A stretch of DNA of 29,646 nt from RGIG5612 sp017511185 (GTDB taxonomy: Bacteria; Bacillota; Clostridia; Lachnospirales; Lachnospiraceae), in the NCBI GenBank assembly GCA_017511185.1, contig JAFWLF010000021.1, positions 1 through 29,646 of the forward strand, read 5' to 3'. The translations under genes and the position numbers were made by a program. Below the pieces are notes generated by a model. It made no database searches and was not told the origin of the DNA. It was given only the letters and a program-made list of their open reading frames with translations. Numbering within the stretch: position 1 is the stretch's first letter; the number at the start of each line of letters is the position of its first letter. Of this stretch, positions 7,095-14,216 are shown one piece after another.

Positions 7095-7967
7095 TTAGTC
7101 CGCCAGAAACGGATGTTCAGAAGTGAACTGAATGAACCGTTTTGCCGCCGGAGAAGCGTTCTCTTCCGACTGCATGGCAATGCCAATGTTGATCATTTGC
7201 GGCGGATTCAGAGGGAGAGCGACAACACCGTCTCCCATGGACTGCAGCCAGATCTTGTTCATCAGTGTGACACCCAGGCCTGCTTCCACCATTGCATAAG
7301 CAGAATATGGTTCTCTTGTACGGTATTTGGTATTCGGACGGATCTTCTTTTCTTCAAAAAGCAGAGAATTATCTGTTTCCATTCCGGTGTAGACATCGAT
7401 AAAAGGTTCTTTCTCAAAATCACGGATATCAAAGTATTCTCTCCCTGCATATAGGCTGTTCTTGGAAACCCAGGCAACTAATTCATCTTCCAGCAGATGG
7501 ACCCAGTGATAGGTGCCTTTTCGTTTGCTGATGATACAGAAATCTGCTGCATTGTTTTCCAGCATTTTTACCAGACTGCTGGAAGTTCCTTCCACAATAC
7601 TTACTGTGATGTCCGGATATTTACGGGTGAAATTATAGATGGTTTTGGAGAGCTGCGGATAGAAGTTATTATATGCAGTACCGATGACGATCTCTCCTTT
7701 TTCCAGTCCTTTTAACTGGGATGCCATCTGGTTAAATTCTTCTTCCTGACGGACGATCTTGATAATGGATGGAAGCAGTTCCTCGCACTCTTTGGTTGGT
7801 GAAACTCCTGAGTGTGTCCGGTTAAGAAGAATGATATCTGCTTCTTCTTCCAGTGAAGAAATCGCTCTGCTGACACCGGATGGCGTATAACCGAGTTCTT
7901 CTGCCGCAACGCTTAAACTGCCGGTCTGAATCGTTTTGATCAGGATCTTATATTTCTCTGTATCCAT
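7095..7967 (-). CDS. LysR-family transcriptional regulator, divergent to metY
   Basis: A 290-residue LysR-type regulator. Residues 1-60 form the winged helix-turn-helix (TGSLSVAAEELGYTPSGVSR, then ISSLEEE); residues about 90-285 form the periplasmic-binding-like effector domain starting GEIVIGTAYNN. AAGGAGG (7973-7979 on this strand) gives a strong ribosome site. It faces metY across 178 bp, the usual geometry for a LysR protein controlling its neighbour. By analogy it may regulate methionine/cysteine synthesis with a sulfur-pathway metabolite such as O-acetylserine as effector, but that is inference. It has its own promoter (8023-8051) inside the shared region. Confidence 0.87.
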   Translation of the reverse strand: MDTEKYKILIKTIQTGSLSVAAEELGYTPSGVSRAISSLEEEADIILLNRTHSGVSPTKECEELLPSIIKIVRQEEEFNQMASQLKGLEKGEIVIGTAYNNFYPQLSKTIYNFTRKYPDITVSIVEGTSSSLVKMLENNAADFCIISKRKGTYHWVHLLEDELVAWVSKNSLYAGREYFDIRDFEKEPFIDVYTGMETDNSLLFEEKKIRPNTKYRTREPYSAYAMVEAGLGVTLMNKIWLQSMGDGVVALPLNPPQMINIGIAMQSEENASPAAKRFIQFTSEHPFLAD

Positions 7968-8022
7968 GATGCCTCCTTTTGATTAAAAAGCAAAACAAGA
8001 AAAAGTTATTTTCAACAAAATC

Positions 8023-8051
8023 AACATAACACCAGCGCATTCCTTTGTCAA
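8023..8051 (-). promoter_or_regulatory. lysR promoter
   Basis: On the minus strand TTGACA (8051-8046, perfect consensus), 17 bp, TATGTT (8028-8023) with TG one base before the -10. The predicted start is near 8016. Confidence 0.6.
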
Positions 8052-8063
8052 CCGATAGTGTTA
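8027..8063. promoter_or_regulatory. Candidate LysR operator dyad
   Basis: TAACAC (8027-8032) and GTGTTA (8058-8063) form an inverted repeat bracketing the lysR -35/-10 region. AGTGTTAG (8057-8064) recurs as AGTCTTAG (8081-8088) 24 bp downstream, on either side of the metY -35. The spacing suits LysR-type activation and autorepression, but short dyads in AT-rich DNA are common. Confidence 0.3.
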
Positions 8064-8074
8064 GAAAATAAATA

Positions 8075-8103
8075 TTGAATAGTCTTAGCAGAAATGCTTT
8101 AAT
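8075..8103 (+). promoter_or_regulatory. metY promoter
   Basis: TTGAAT (8075-8080), 17 bp, TTTAAT (8098-8103), preceded by TGC (8095-8097) as an extended -10. The start is expected near 8110, about 36 nt before the ATG. Confidence 0.6.
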
Positions 8104-8145
8104 ACATTAATAAGGAAAAGCAAGAACAGCATAGAGGTAAAAATA

Positions 8146-9423
8146 ATGAAAAAACATATTGAGACAACTTGTGTGCAGTCCGGTTATTATGCTGGGAACG
8201 GTGACCCTAGACAGATGCCGATCATCCAAAGTACGACCTTTAAATACGACGACAGCGATTTTATGGGAAGACTGTTTGATCTGGAGGAGGAAGGCTACTT
8301 TTATACCCGTCTGGCTAATCCAACATGCGATTATGTAGCAAAAAAGATCTGTGAACTGGAAGGCGGAGTGGCTGCTGTGCTGACATCCAGCGGACAGGCC
8401 GCTAACTTTTTTGCAGTATTTAATATCTGCGAAGCAGGGGATCACTTTATCGCCAGCCAGAGTATCTACGGGGGCACGTTTAACCTGTTTGGTACGACGA
8501 TGAAAAAAATGGGTATTGAGTGTACGTTTGTTGATCAGACACTGCCGTATGAGGAACTGGAAAAATATTTCCGTCCGAATACCAAGTGTCTGTTTGGGGA
8601 GACCCTGACAAATCCGACCGTCAATGTTCTTGATTTTGATAAGTTCGCGAAATTAGCGCATAACCATGGGGTTCCGCTGATCATTGATAATACGTTTGCA
8701 ACACCGGTCAACTGCCGTCCGTTTGAATTCGGTGCGGATATCGTGGTGCATTCTACGACAAAGTACATGGATGGACATGCTGCTACGGTTGGCGGAGTGA
8801 TCGTTGACAGCGGTAATTTTGACTGGATGGCGCATGCAGATAAATATCCGGGCCTTTGCACACCTGATGAGTCTTATCATGGTATTGTCTATGCGGAAAA
8901 ATTCGGAAAAAATGCTTATATTTCAAAAGCTGTCGCTCATCTGATGCGGGACTTCGGAGCAGTACAGTCTCCGCAGAATGCCTTTTATCTGAATCTTGGT
9001 CTGGAATCTCTCTATGTCCGAATGAAACAGCACTGTGAAAGTGCCTATAAGGTTGCAAGCTTCCTGAAACAACATGAGAAGGTAGCCTGGGTAAAATACC
9101 CGGGACTGGAAGATGATCCGGAACATGCTCTGGCTGTAAAATATATGCCAGATGGGACCTGTGGCGTTTTGTGCTTTGGCGTGAAAGGCAGCAGAGAAGA
9201 TGCCATTAAATTTATGGATGCACTGAAGCTGGCAAACATCGAGACGCATGTATCGGATTCACATACCTGTCTGCTGCATCCAGCCAGCCATACACATCGG
9301 CAGATGACAGATGAGCAGTTGAAAGAAGCAGGCGTTGCACCGGATCTGATCCGTTTCTCGGTAGGATTGGAAAGCGCAGAGGATATTATTGCAGATCTGA
9401 CGCAGGCACTGGAGAAAATCTGA
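8146..9423 (+). CDS. metY: O-acetylhomoserine sulfhydrylase (aminocarboxypropyltransferase)
   Basis: A 425-residue PLP enzyme of the Cys/Met metabolism family. It should condense O-acetylhomoserine with sulfide to make homocysteine, the direct sulfhydrylation route to methionine. Family landmarks are YTRLANPT near 56-63, TSSGQAA (about 84-90), the cofactor Asp in LIIDNTFATP, the PLP lysine Lys206 in HSTTKYMDGHA, and the C-terminal HPASHTHRQM segment where most family members have HPASTTH. Methionine gamma-lyase is a close relative, but the length and C-terminal HPAS segment fit MetY better. The gene is divergent from a LysR regulator and followed after 37 bp by a MATE exporter. aspartate-semialdehyde dehydrogenase, an earlier step in homoserine supply, is encoded about 12 kb downstream. 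Confidence 0.9.
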   Translation: MKKHIETTCVQSGYYAGNGDPRQMPIIQSTTFKYDDSDFMGRLFDLEEEGYFYTRLANPTCDYVAKKICELEGGVAAVLTSSGQAANFFAVFNICEAGDHFIASQSIYGGTFNLFGTTMKKMGIECTFVDQTLPYEELEKYFRPNTKCLFGETLTNPTVNVLDFDKFAKLAHNHGVPLIIDNTFATPVNCRPFEFGADIVVHSTTKYMDGHAATVGGVIVDSGNFDWMAHADKYPGLCTPDESYHGIVYAEKFGKNAYISKAVAHLMRDFGAVQSPQNAFYLNLGLESLYVRMKQHCESAYKVASFLKQHEKVAWVKYPGLEDDPEHALAVKYMPDGTCGVLCFGVKGSREDAIKFMDALKLANIETHVSDSHTCLLHPASHTHRQMTDEQLKEAGVAPDLIRFSVGLESAEDIIADLTQALEKI

Positions 9424-9460
9424 AAAGCTGCTTCTAAATAAAAAAGGATTTGAATAGAAA

Positions 9461-10840
9461 ATGGATGAGGCACAAAAAGAAGAAATAATAAGGAAAAAGG
9501 CTGCAAAAGGCGATATGACGGAAGGAAATGTGGCAAAGAAGCTTATCGCGTTTGCTATTCCGGTGGCAATCGCCAGCCTGGTGCAGGCTCTTTACAATCT
9601 GGCTGACATGTCTATAGTGGGACATTTTGTCGGATCGGCCGGTATGTCCGCGGTTACCATGGGAGGCCTGATCATCAATGTTGTCTTTGCCATTGTTAAT
9701 GGTCTTGCCAACGGCGGGGCTATTTTTATGGGTCAGTTGTTTGGTGCACGGAAACAGGATCAGATTAAGCCAGTGATCGGCACCATGCTGACCGGTTATG
9801 CGATTCTTGCCTTGATCGTCACTGGTCTGATCCTTGGATTTGAACGTCTGATCTTTCAGGCAATGAAAGCACCGAAGGAATCCTATGAAATGGCTGTGAC
9901 CTATCTGGGAATCTATATCGCAGGTACTATTTTCGTATATATGTATAATGTTCTCGCCGCATCCCTTAGGGCGGTAGGGAAGACGACACCGAGCATGGTT
10001 GCTGTTGTCGTGACGGCGGCTCTTAATGTTCTCCTGGATCTTTTGTTTGTTGGCCCGTTGAAAATGGGCGTGGCAGGAGCTGCGCTGGCAACGATCATCT
10101 CCCAGTGCATCAGCATGATCATCATTGGGATTTATGTTAAGAAAACGGGACTTTTTGATTTCAAGATCAAATCCTTTGGCATTAACTGGAAATTACTGAA
10201 AACGGTCGTTAAGATCGGACTCCCGCAGGCATGCCAGTTTGGCCTGACCGTTATGTCTTATGTCCTGATCAGCGGGTTTGTGAATCAGTATGGCGTATTT
10301 GCAAGCGCTGCCTCAGGGGCAACTTCCAAGATCTGGTCTTTTGAGGTCCTTCCGGCGCAGGCTGTACAGATGGCAATGATGACACTGACAGCACAGAATA
10401 TCGCATGCGGAAAGATTGACAGGATCAAAAGAGGACTGTTGGTGGCCCTGGCGATCGGTTTTGTTTGTGCGGGGCTTTTCTGGGGCGCTTCCCAGCTCTT
10501 CCCGGAAGCGATGCTGGGCATCTTTACCAGTGAACCGGAAGTGCTTGCAGTCGGAACCAGATATCTGCAGATCCTTTTAGCCAGCGGTATTTTTGAGAGT
10601 CTGATGTTCTGCCTCTTTGGCGTGATCGCCGGATCAGGGAACACATTATACAACTTCCTGTGTGCGGTTCTTTCCGCTATTGTAGTCCGGTTTGCGCTGG
10701 TCTGGGTGTTTGATCATTTTACGACTTTGGGATTCAACGGGATCGCCTGGGCATATGTGTGTGCACCGGTCGCATCCGGACTGGCTGCTTTAATCTTTGT
10801 TCTTTCAGGAAAATGGAAGACAAGTAAGATCCGTCTGTGA
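9461..10840 (+). CDS. MATE-family multidrug/metabolite exporter
   Basis: A 459-residue polytopic membrane protein with about 12 hydrophobic segments in two homologous halves, the normal length for the MATE (NorM/DinF) family, which exports cationic compounds by Na+ or H+ antiport. Characteristic stretches are FAIPVAIASLVQALYNLADMS in the first helix and NVLLDLLFVGPLKMGVAGAALAT in the middle, both close to the family pattern, plus GSGNTLYN near the end. Substrate cannot be predicted. It lies 37 bp after metY on the same strand without an intervening terminator, so it may share the metY promoter. Its stop is only 5 bp from the stop of the convergent ylmH gene, with no obvious terminator between them. 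Confidence 0.9.
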   Translation: MDEAQKEEIIRKKAAKGDMTEGNVAKKLIAFAIPVAIASLVQALYNLADMSIVGHFVGSAGMSAVTMGGLIINVVFAIVNGLANGGAIFMGQLFGARKQDQIKPVIGTMLTGYAILALIVTGLILGFERLIFQAMKAPKESYEMAVTYLGIYIAGTIFVYMYNVLAASLRAVGKTTPSMVAVVVTAALNVLLDLLFVGPLKMGVAGAALATIISQCISMIIIGIYVKKTGLFDFKIKSFGINWKLLKTVVKIGLPQACQFGLTVMSYVLISGFVNQYGVFASAASGATSKIWSFEVLPAQAVQMAMMTLTAQNIACGKIDRIKRGLLVALAIGFVCAGLFWGASQLFPEAMLGIFTSEPEVLAVGTRYLQILLASGIFESLMFCLFGVIAGSGNTLYNFLCAVLSAIVVRFALVWVFDHFTTLGFNGIAWAYVCAPVASGLAALIFVLSGKWKTSKIRL

Positions 10841-10845
10841 GCGGA

Positions 10846-11604
10846 TCAGATATATTTTCTGACAGAAATAAAGAGGCGTCCTTTACGGCTTTCTCCGCGG
10901 ATGCCGTCATAGATAAATTTTCCGTATCCACGGATCGTGATCTCATCTCCCGGTTCAACTTTTTGACCGGGAGATTCTTTTAGGTATCCGTTCAGAAAAA
11001 CTTTTTGGGAAGAAAGGAGATCTTTTGCCGCATCCCGTTTGTTTCCGGAAAGAAAGGCAACCAGAAGATCCAGCCTTTCCGAAGCAATGTTCCCGGTCAG
11101 CGTTTCAAACCGTATTTCCAACTGCGGAATGTCAGCATTGGTTTCCCTGCAGACCACCTGAGAATGTTTGACGGTCGTTAAGTTTTCGGAAAGAAATGGG
11201 ATGATCGATTCTAATACATAGACAAAGGCTTCCTTCCCTCGCACCAGGATATCGCCCGTCAGGGAACGGTCAATTCCCAGGGCCATCATGGAGCCGAGAT
11301 AATCCCGGTGGGTCAGATCTTCTGCAAATTTCTCGGATCTGGGAGATATTTGCATCACACGGATCGGATCTTCAAAAGGGTATCCAAAAAGAGCCTCGCT
11401 GCCGAAGACAACTATTTTACGGGTTGCAAGGGTACTTCCTCCAGTCAGGTAAAAAGGAAAAAATAGTTCTTTGGATGAGAGCAGCTGCGCCTGCTCCAGA
11501 GGAGTCAGAAAATTGCTGCAAGTATAGATCTGCTGTCTTTCCGCACGATCAGAAAGATCAAGCATCCGCTTCTGAAAGAATTCACGTTCTTTGTCCGGAC
11601 TCAT
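10846..11604 (-). CDS. ylmH: S4-domain RNA-binding protein YlmH
   Basis: A 252-residue protein with the two-part YlmH architecture: an N-terminal/central domain containing HRDYLGSMMALGIDRSLTGDI (about 99-119), and a C-terminal S4 RNA-binding domain (about 174-230: SERLDLLVAFLSGNKRDAAKDLL, then VFLNG and VEPGDEITIRGYGKF). In Bacillus subtilis YlmH binds the large ribosomal subunit and is linked to ribosome quality control; elsewhere the gene usually sits beside sepF and divIVA. Here it is detached from the division cluster. Its ATG immediately follows the TAA of the HEPN-CBS gene (TAAATG on the minus strand) with no Shine-Dalgarno sequence visible, so translation probably depends on re-initiation by ribosomes finishing the upstream gene. 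Confidence 0.88.
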   Translation of the reverse strand: MSPDKEREFFQKRMLDLSDRAERQQIYTCSNFLTPLEQAQLLSSKELFFPFYLTGGSTLATRKIVVFGSEALFGYPFEDPIRVMQISPRSEKFAEDLTHRDYLGSMMALGIDRSLTGDILVRGKEAFVYVLESIIPFLSENLTTVKHSQVVCRETNADIPQLEIRFETLTGNIASERLDLLVAFLSGNKRDAAKDLLSSQKVFLNGYLKESPGQKVEPGDEITIRGYGKFIYDGIRGESRKGRLFISVRKYI

Positions 11605-12303
11605 TTAATTAATGGAGGCAGCTACATCCCAGGCGGTGATGATGCCAAGCAGTTCTTCGTCAGATTTGCCGTTTTCCGTTACAAAAATCATACCGATCCG
11701 TTCTTCCTGTTGGAGTGCTTCATCGAACATATCGCTGATGTCAGAAACTAAAGTATCCCGTGAAACGAAACGGAATGTTTCCGAAGGATGCTGGTCAAAT
11801 GTGAAAGTATCTTTGATGTCCCTGAATTTCAGGTCACCTGAAAACATAATATGTTTATACAAAACGCAGTTCATTAGAGAACTGCCGCTAAACACACCAA
11901 CCACCTTGCCGTCTTCTAAGATCGGCATATGGGAAAAGGCGCGTTTATACATCTTTTCCAGAGAATCGAGCACCGGAGAATCCAGGGATGCAGATAAAAC
12001 TTCTTCAAGCGGAACGGCAATGCGTATGGCACTGAGCGGATGCTCCAGGCGGTCGATCAGTTTTTCCAGCAGAGAGAGCATGGCATCAGTAGGTTCCACA
12101 GCATAAAATTCACCGATCCGCGGACGATGGGTCAGGAGGTTGCGGACGTCACGGATATAATCCAGTTCCTGATGGATGTTGGAAAACTCCTGCCGGCGCT
12201 GCAGTTTTGCGATCGCGCTTCCGCTGCCGCGGATGTGGTAGTGGGTATTTGCAGTGTTTTCCAGCTTTTTATATAAATCGAGAAATTGATCTGTTTTTGT
12301 CAT
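11605..12303 (-). CDS. HEPN-like domain fused to a CBS-domain pair
   Basis: A 232-residue protein. Residues about 95-230 hold two CBS units (FSHMPILEDGKVVGVFSG, and VLVTENG-like IGMIFVTENGK then LLGIITAWDVA), a module that binds adenine nucleotides or ppNpp-type ligands. The first about 90 residues are helical and carry RDVRNLLTH with Arg54, Asn55 and His59, matching the RX4-6H signature (RN-x3-H) of HEPN RNases. Seen together this suggests a nucleotide-gated RNA-acting protein; catalytic activity is inference because non-catalytic HEPN domains also exist. It has its own good promoter and an AGAGGTG ribosome site, and is directly followed by ylmH without a spacer, which points to a joint role at ribosomes or RNA. 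Confidence 0.7.
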   Translation of the reverse strand: MTKTDQFLDLYKKLENTANTHYHIRGSGSAIAKLQRRQEFSNIHQELDYIRDVRNLLTHRPRIGEFYAVEPTDAMLSLLEKLIDRLEHPLSAIRIAVPLEEVLSASLDSPVLDSLEKMYKRAFSHMPILEDGKVVGVFSGSSLMNCVLYKHIMFSGDLKFRDIKDTFTFDQHPSETFRFVSRDTLVSDISDMFDEALQQEERIGMIFVTENGKSDEELLGIITAWDVAASIN

Positions 12304-12332
12304 AGGACACCTCTGTTTTTGAATTCAATATG

Positions 12333-12361
12333 ATTATAACATATCCACAGGTCCGTGAAAA
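12333..12361 (-). promoter_or_regulatory. Promoter of the HEPN-CBS/ylmH operon
   Basis: On the minus strand TTTTCA (12361-12356), 17 bp, then a perfect TATAAT (12338-12333) preceded by TGT as an extended -10. The start is expected about 25 nt ahead of the ATG at 12303. Confidence 0.65.
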
Positions 12362-12366
12362 AACTG

Positions 12367-12395
12367 TTTTTCCCTTTTCAATATTGGTGTATAAT
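12367..12395 (+). promoter_or_regulatory. Promoter of the small lipoprotein gene
   Basis: A perfect TATAAT (12390-12395) with a weak TTTTTC 17 bp upstream (12367-12372), and AGGAGGG (12414-12420) ahead of the ATG. It is divergent from the HEPN-CBS promoter, whose -35 lies only a few bases away. Confidence 0.45.
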
Positions 12396-12426
12396 AATAC
12401 AGCATTAAGTAATAGGAGGGTTAGTA

Positions 12427-12711
12427 ATGAGAAAAAGGTATTTGATACTGCTGGCAGGTCTTGGCGTATTTATGACATTTTTCTTAAATGCTTGTTCTTT
12501 AGCAGAGAAGGCTGCAGAAACAGTTTCAGAAGATAAAATGTTTATTATTATGATTGCTGTTATCGTTGCCGTGATCCTTGGTGTCTCTTTGGGAGTCGGT
12601 ATTCCGCTTCGCCGTGCGCAGGAAAAGAAGCATAAAGAATGGCTGGAACAGCAGTCCGAATATGAAAACCGTGCTGCCAGAAGAGCAAGGCAGTATAAAA
12701 GAAAAAAATAA
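12427..12711 (+). CDS. Small predicted membrane lipoprotein, unknown function
   Basis: A 94-residue protein I do not recognise. Residues 1-23 look like a lipoprotein signal peptide: MRKRY, a hydrophobic core, and a lipobox-like LNAC with Cys23. A short amphipathic segment is followed by a second hydrophobic helix (about 38-58, MFIIMIAVIVAVILGVSLGVG) and a very basic C-terminal tail (RRARQYKRKK). A protein with both a lipidated Cys and a downstream transmembrane helix would have its tail in the cytoplasm; alternatively it is simply a two-helix membrane protein. The URO-D family gene begins 45 bp downstream with no terminator between, so they are probably co-transcribed. Strong RBS AGGAGGG. Confidence 0.65.
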   Translation: MRKRYLILLAGLGVFMTFFLNACSLAEKAAETVSEDKMFIIMIAVIVAVILGVSLGVGIPLRRAQEKKHKEWLEQQSEYENRAARRARQYKRKK

Positions 12712-12756
12712 CCCGCAGTTCAAGGGGATAGGATAAGTGTTGGAAGGAGAGAAAAA

Positions 12757-13788
12757 ATGTTAACAGTCAAAGAAAATGTCAGAGAAACATTAAAAAAAGA
12801 CGGCCATCCGGATCGTTTTGTCAACCAGTATGAGTATCTGGGTATGACATTTACCCCAAGCGTTGGTGTTGCGATGCCAAAGTATGGCGGAGAACCGATC
12901 GTCAATTCATGGGGCGTTACGATGTCCTGGCCGGAAGGAACACCAGGTGCATTCCCGGTACATACACCGGATAAGATTCTGATCAAGGATATTGAGCACT
13001 GGCAGGATTATCTGCATGCACCGCAGGCTTCCGGATTCCCGGATGAAGCATGGGAGTTCCCTAAAATGATCGCTGACAAAATTGATAAAGAGAACCAGTT
13101 CCTTACCGTTATGATGGCACCAGGAATCTTTGAGAACTGCCATCATTTTATGGAGATCCAGCGGTTCCTGATCGCGCTGTATGAATATCCGGATGAGGTT
13201 CATGACATTATCAAGGTCATCAGAGACTTCGAACTGGAAAAGGCAGAAGATATTGTCAGTCATCTGCACCCGGAGGCTATCTTCCATCATGATGACTGGG
13301 GAAGCCAGCAGTCCACGTTCATTTCTCCGGCTATGTTTGAAGATTTCTTCTTGGATGCCTATAAGGAGATCTACGGATACTTCCATAAAAATGGTGTAGA
13401 ACTGATCGTCCATCATTCCGATTCCTATGCTGCAACGCTGGTTCCGGATATGATCGAAATGGGCATCGATGTATGGCAGGGAGGCATGAGCACGAACAAC
13501 ACGCATGAACTGGTAGAAAAATACAAAGGCCAGATCGGTTTCATGACCGGCATTGACTCTGCTTGGGTAGACAATCCGGATTACTGCAGAGAAAACACCA
13601 GAAATTGGGTCCGCAAAGTCCTGGATGAATATGAGACCCCGAACGGTTTTATCCCGTGTATCACACAGGGAGGACCTATGAGCACATTCCCTGGCGTTTA
13701 TTCAGATGCCTGCGAAGAGATTGCTGCTTACAACCAGGAGCGTTTTGGCGTAAGCTCCAATTTCTGCATGGAGATGAAACTCGGCTGA
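12757..13788 (+). CDS. Uroporphyrinogen decarboxylase (URO-D) superfamily protein, methyltransferase-like
   Basis: A 343-residue TIM-barrel protein of the URO-D superfamily. True heme-pathway HemE is excluded: the N-terminal RxPxWxMRQAGR signature is missing. The sequence fits the branch containing corrinoid-dependent methyltransferases (MtaA/MtbA/CmuA relatives), with FHHDDWGSQQSTFISP at about 176-191, VHHSDS at 218-223, and QGGMSTNN near 241. In zinc-type MtaA enzymes the VHHSDS position is HxC, so the expected Cys ligand is replaced by Asp here. That leaves the chemistry open: a methyl transfer or an unrelated lyase are both possible. No corrinoid-protein gene is adjacent. AAGGAGA precedes the ATG; a strong terminator follows. 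Confidence 0.8.
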   Translation: MLTVKENVRETLKKDGHPDRFVNQYEYLGMTFTPSVGVAMPKYGGEPIVNSWGVTMSWPEGTPGAFPVHTPDKILIKDIEHWQDYLHAPQASGFPDEAWEFPKMIADKIDKENQFLTVMMAPGIFENCHHFMEIQRFLIALYEYPDEVHDIIKVIRDFELEKAEDIVSHLHPEAIFHHDDWGSQQSTFISPAMFEDFFLDAYKEIYGYFHKNGVELIVHHSDSYAATLVPDMIEMGIDVWQGGMSTNNTHELVEKYKGQIGFMTGIDSAWVDNPDYCRENTRNWVRKVLDEYETPNGFIPCITQGGPMSTFPGVYSDACEEIAAYNQERFGVSSNFCMEMKLG

Positions 13789-13819
13789 TCACTATAAACG
13801 ATTAAATCAGTATTTTGGC

Positions 13820-13851
13820 GGCGGTCATGTGAAAGCATGGCCGCCTTTTTC
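13820..13851 (+). terminator. Intrinsic terminator after the URO-D family gene
   Basis: Arms 13820-13829 (GGCGGTCATG) and 13836-13845 (CATGGCCGCC) pair over 10 bp with one G-U, loop TGAAAG, and five T residues follow. Confidence 0.9.
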
Positions 13852-13904
13852 CTGTCAGAGGGAAAACAGAGTGCTCAGACACAAGAAATAGGGGAACAGA
13901 ACTT

Positions 13905-13932
13905 GAAAAATCACAATATCTTGTGGTTTTTC
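13905..13932. terminator. AT-rich hairpin, possible second terminator
   Basis: GAAAAATCACA (13905-13915) pairs with TGTGGTTTTTC (13922-13932) over 11 bp including one G-U, loop ATATCT. A T-rich stretch follows, broken by CCTTG. It could be a back-up terminator or a minus-strand terminator. The bases between 13852 and 13904 hold nothing I can identify. Confidence 0.35.
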
Positions 13933-13933
13933 C

Positions 13934-13962
13934 TTGTTTTTACAGTCTTTTTTTGGTATTAT
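13934..13962 (+). promoter_or_regulatory. Promoter for the folA-trpS-gyrB-gyrA operon
   Basis: TTGTTT (13934-13939), 17 bp, TATTAT (13957-13962), with extended -10 TGG (13954-13956). A start near 13969 would place the whole hairpin element 13987-14182 in the folA 5' leader of about 250 nt. Confidence 0.55.
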
Positions 13963-13986
13963 AAACTAACTATGGGCGCATGTGTG

Positions 13987-14182
13987 CTTCTGCACCACCG
14001 TGTAATCCCGGACCTTCCTCAAGAGCGAATTATCTAACCTCGCTGCACCCCCGGATAAACACGGTGCCGTCTGCGGAACTCGCTTCGCTCAAACAGTCCT
14101 CGACTGGCACCGATCCGGCCGCACAGCTCGCTAAAATAATTCGCATTTCGGCCGGTCTCGGGATCCCACGTTGATGCAGAAG
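13987..14182. repeat. Long imperfect inverted repeat (196 bp) in the folA leader
   Basis: The segment folds on itself over nearly its full length. Paired blocks from outside in: 13987-14002 with 14167-14182 (14 of 16), ATCCCG 14005-14010 with 14159-14164, GACC 14011-14014 with 14154-14157, GCGAATTAT 14025-14033 with 14136-14144 (9 of 9), CCGGAT 14051-14056 with 14113-14118, CGGTGCC 14062-14068 with 14106-14112 (7 of 7). It is visibly richer in GC than its AT-rich flanks. There is no T-tract, so it is not a terminator, and open frames through it look spurious. It may be a MITE-like element or a structured leader RNA; I see no clear target duplication. Sequences such as GAGCGAAGCGAG in its centre recur in Lachnospiraceae intergenic DNA as far as I recall. 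Confidence 0.75.
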
Positions 14183-14216
14183 TATCTATACAATCCATGT
14201 GATAGGAGAAAACAAT

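Noticed and set aside
12757..13788. Heme-pathway uroporphyrinogen decarboxylase (HemE)
   Set aside because: The HemE N-terminal substrate signature is absent and no other heme gene is nearby.
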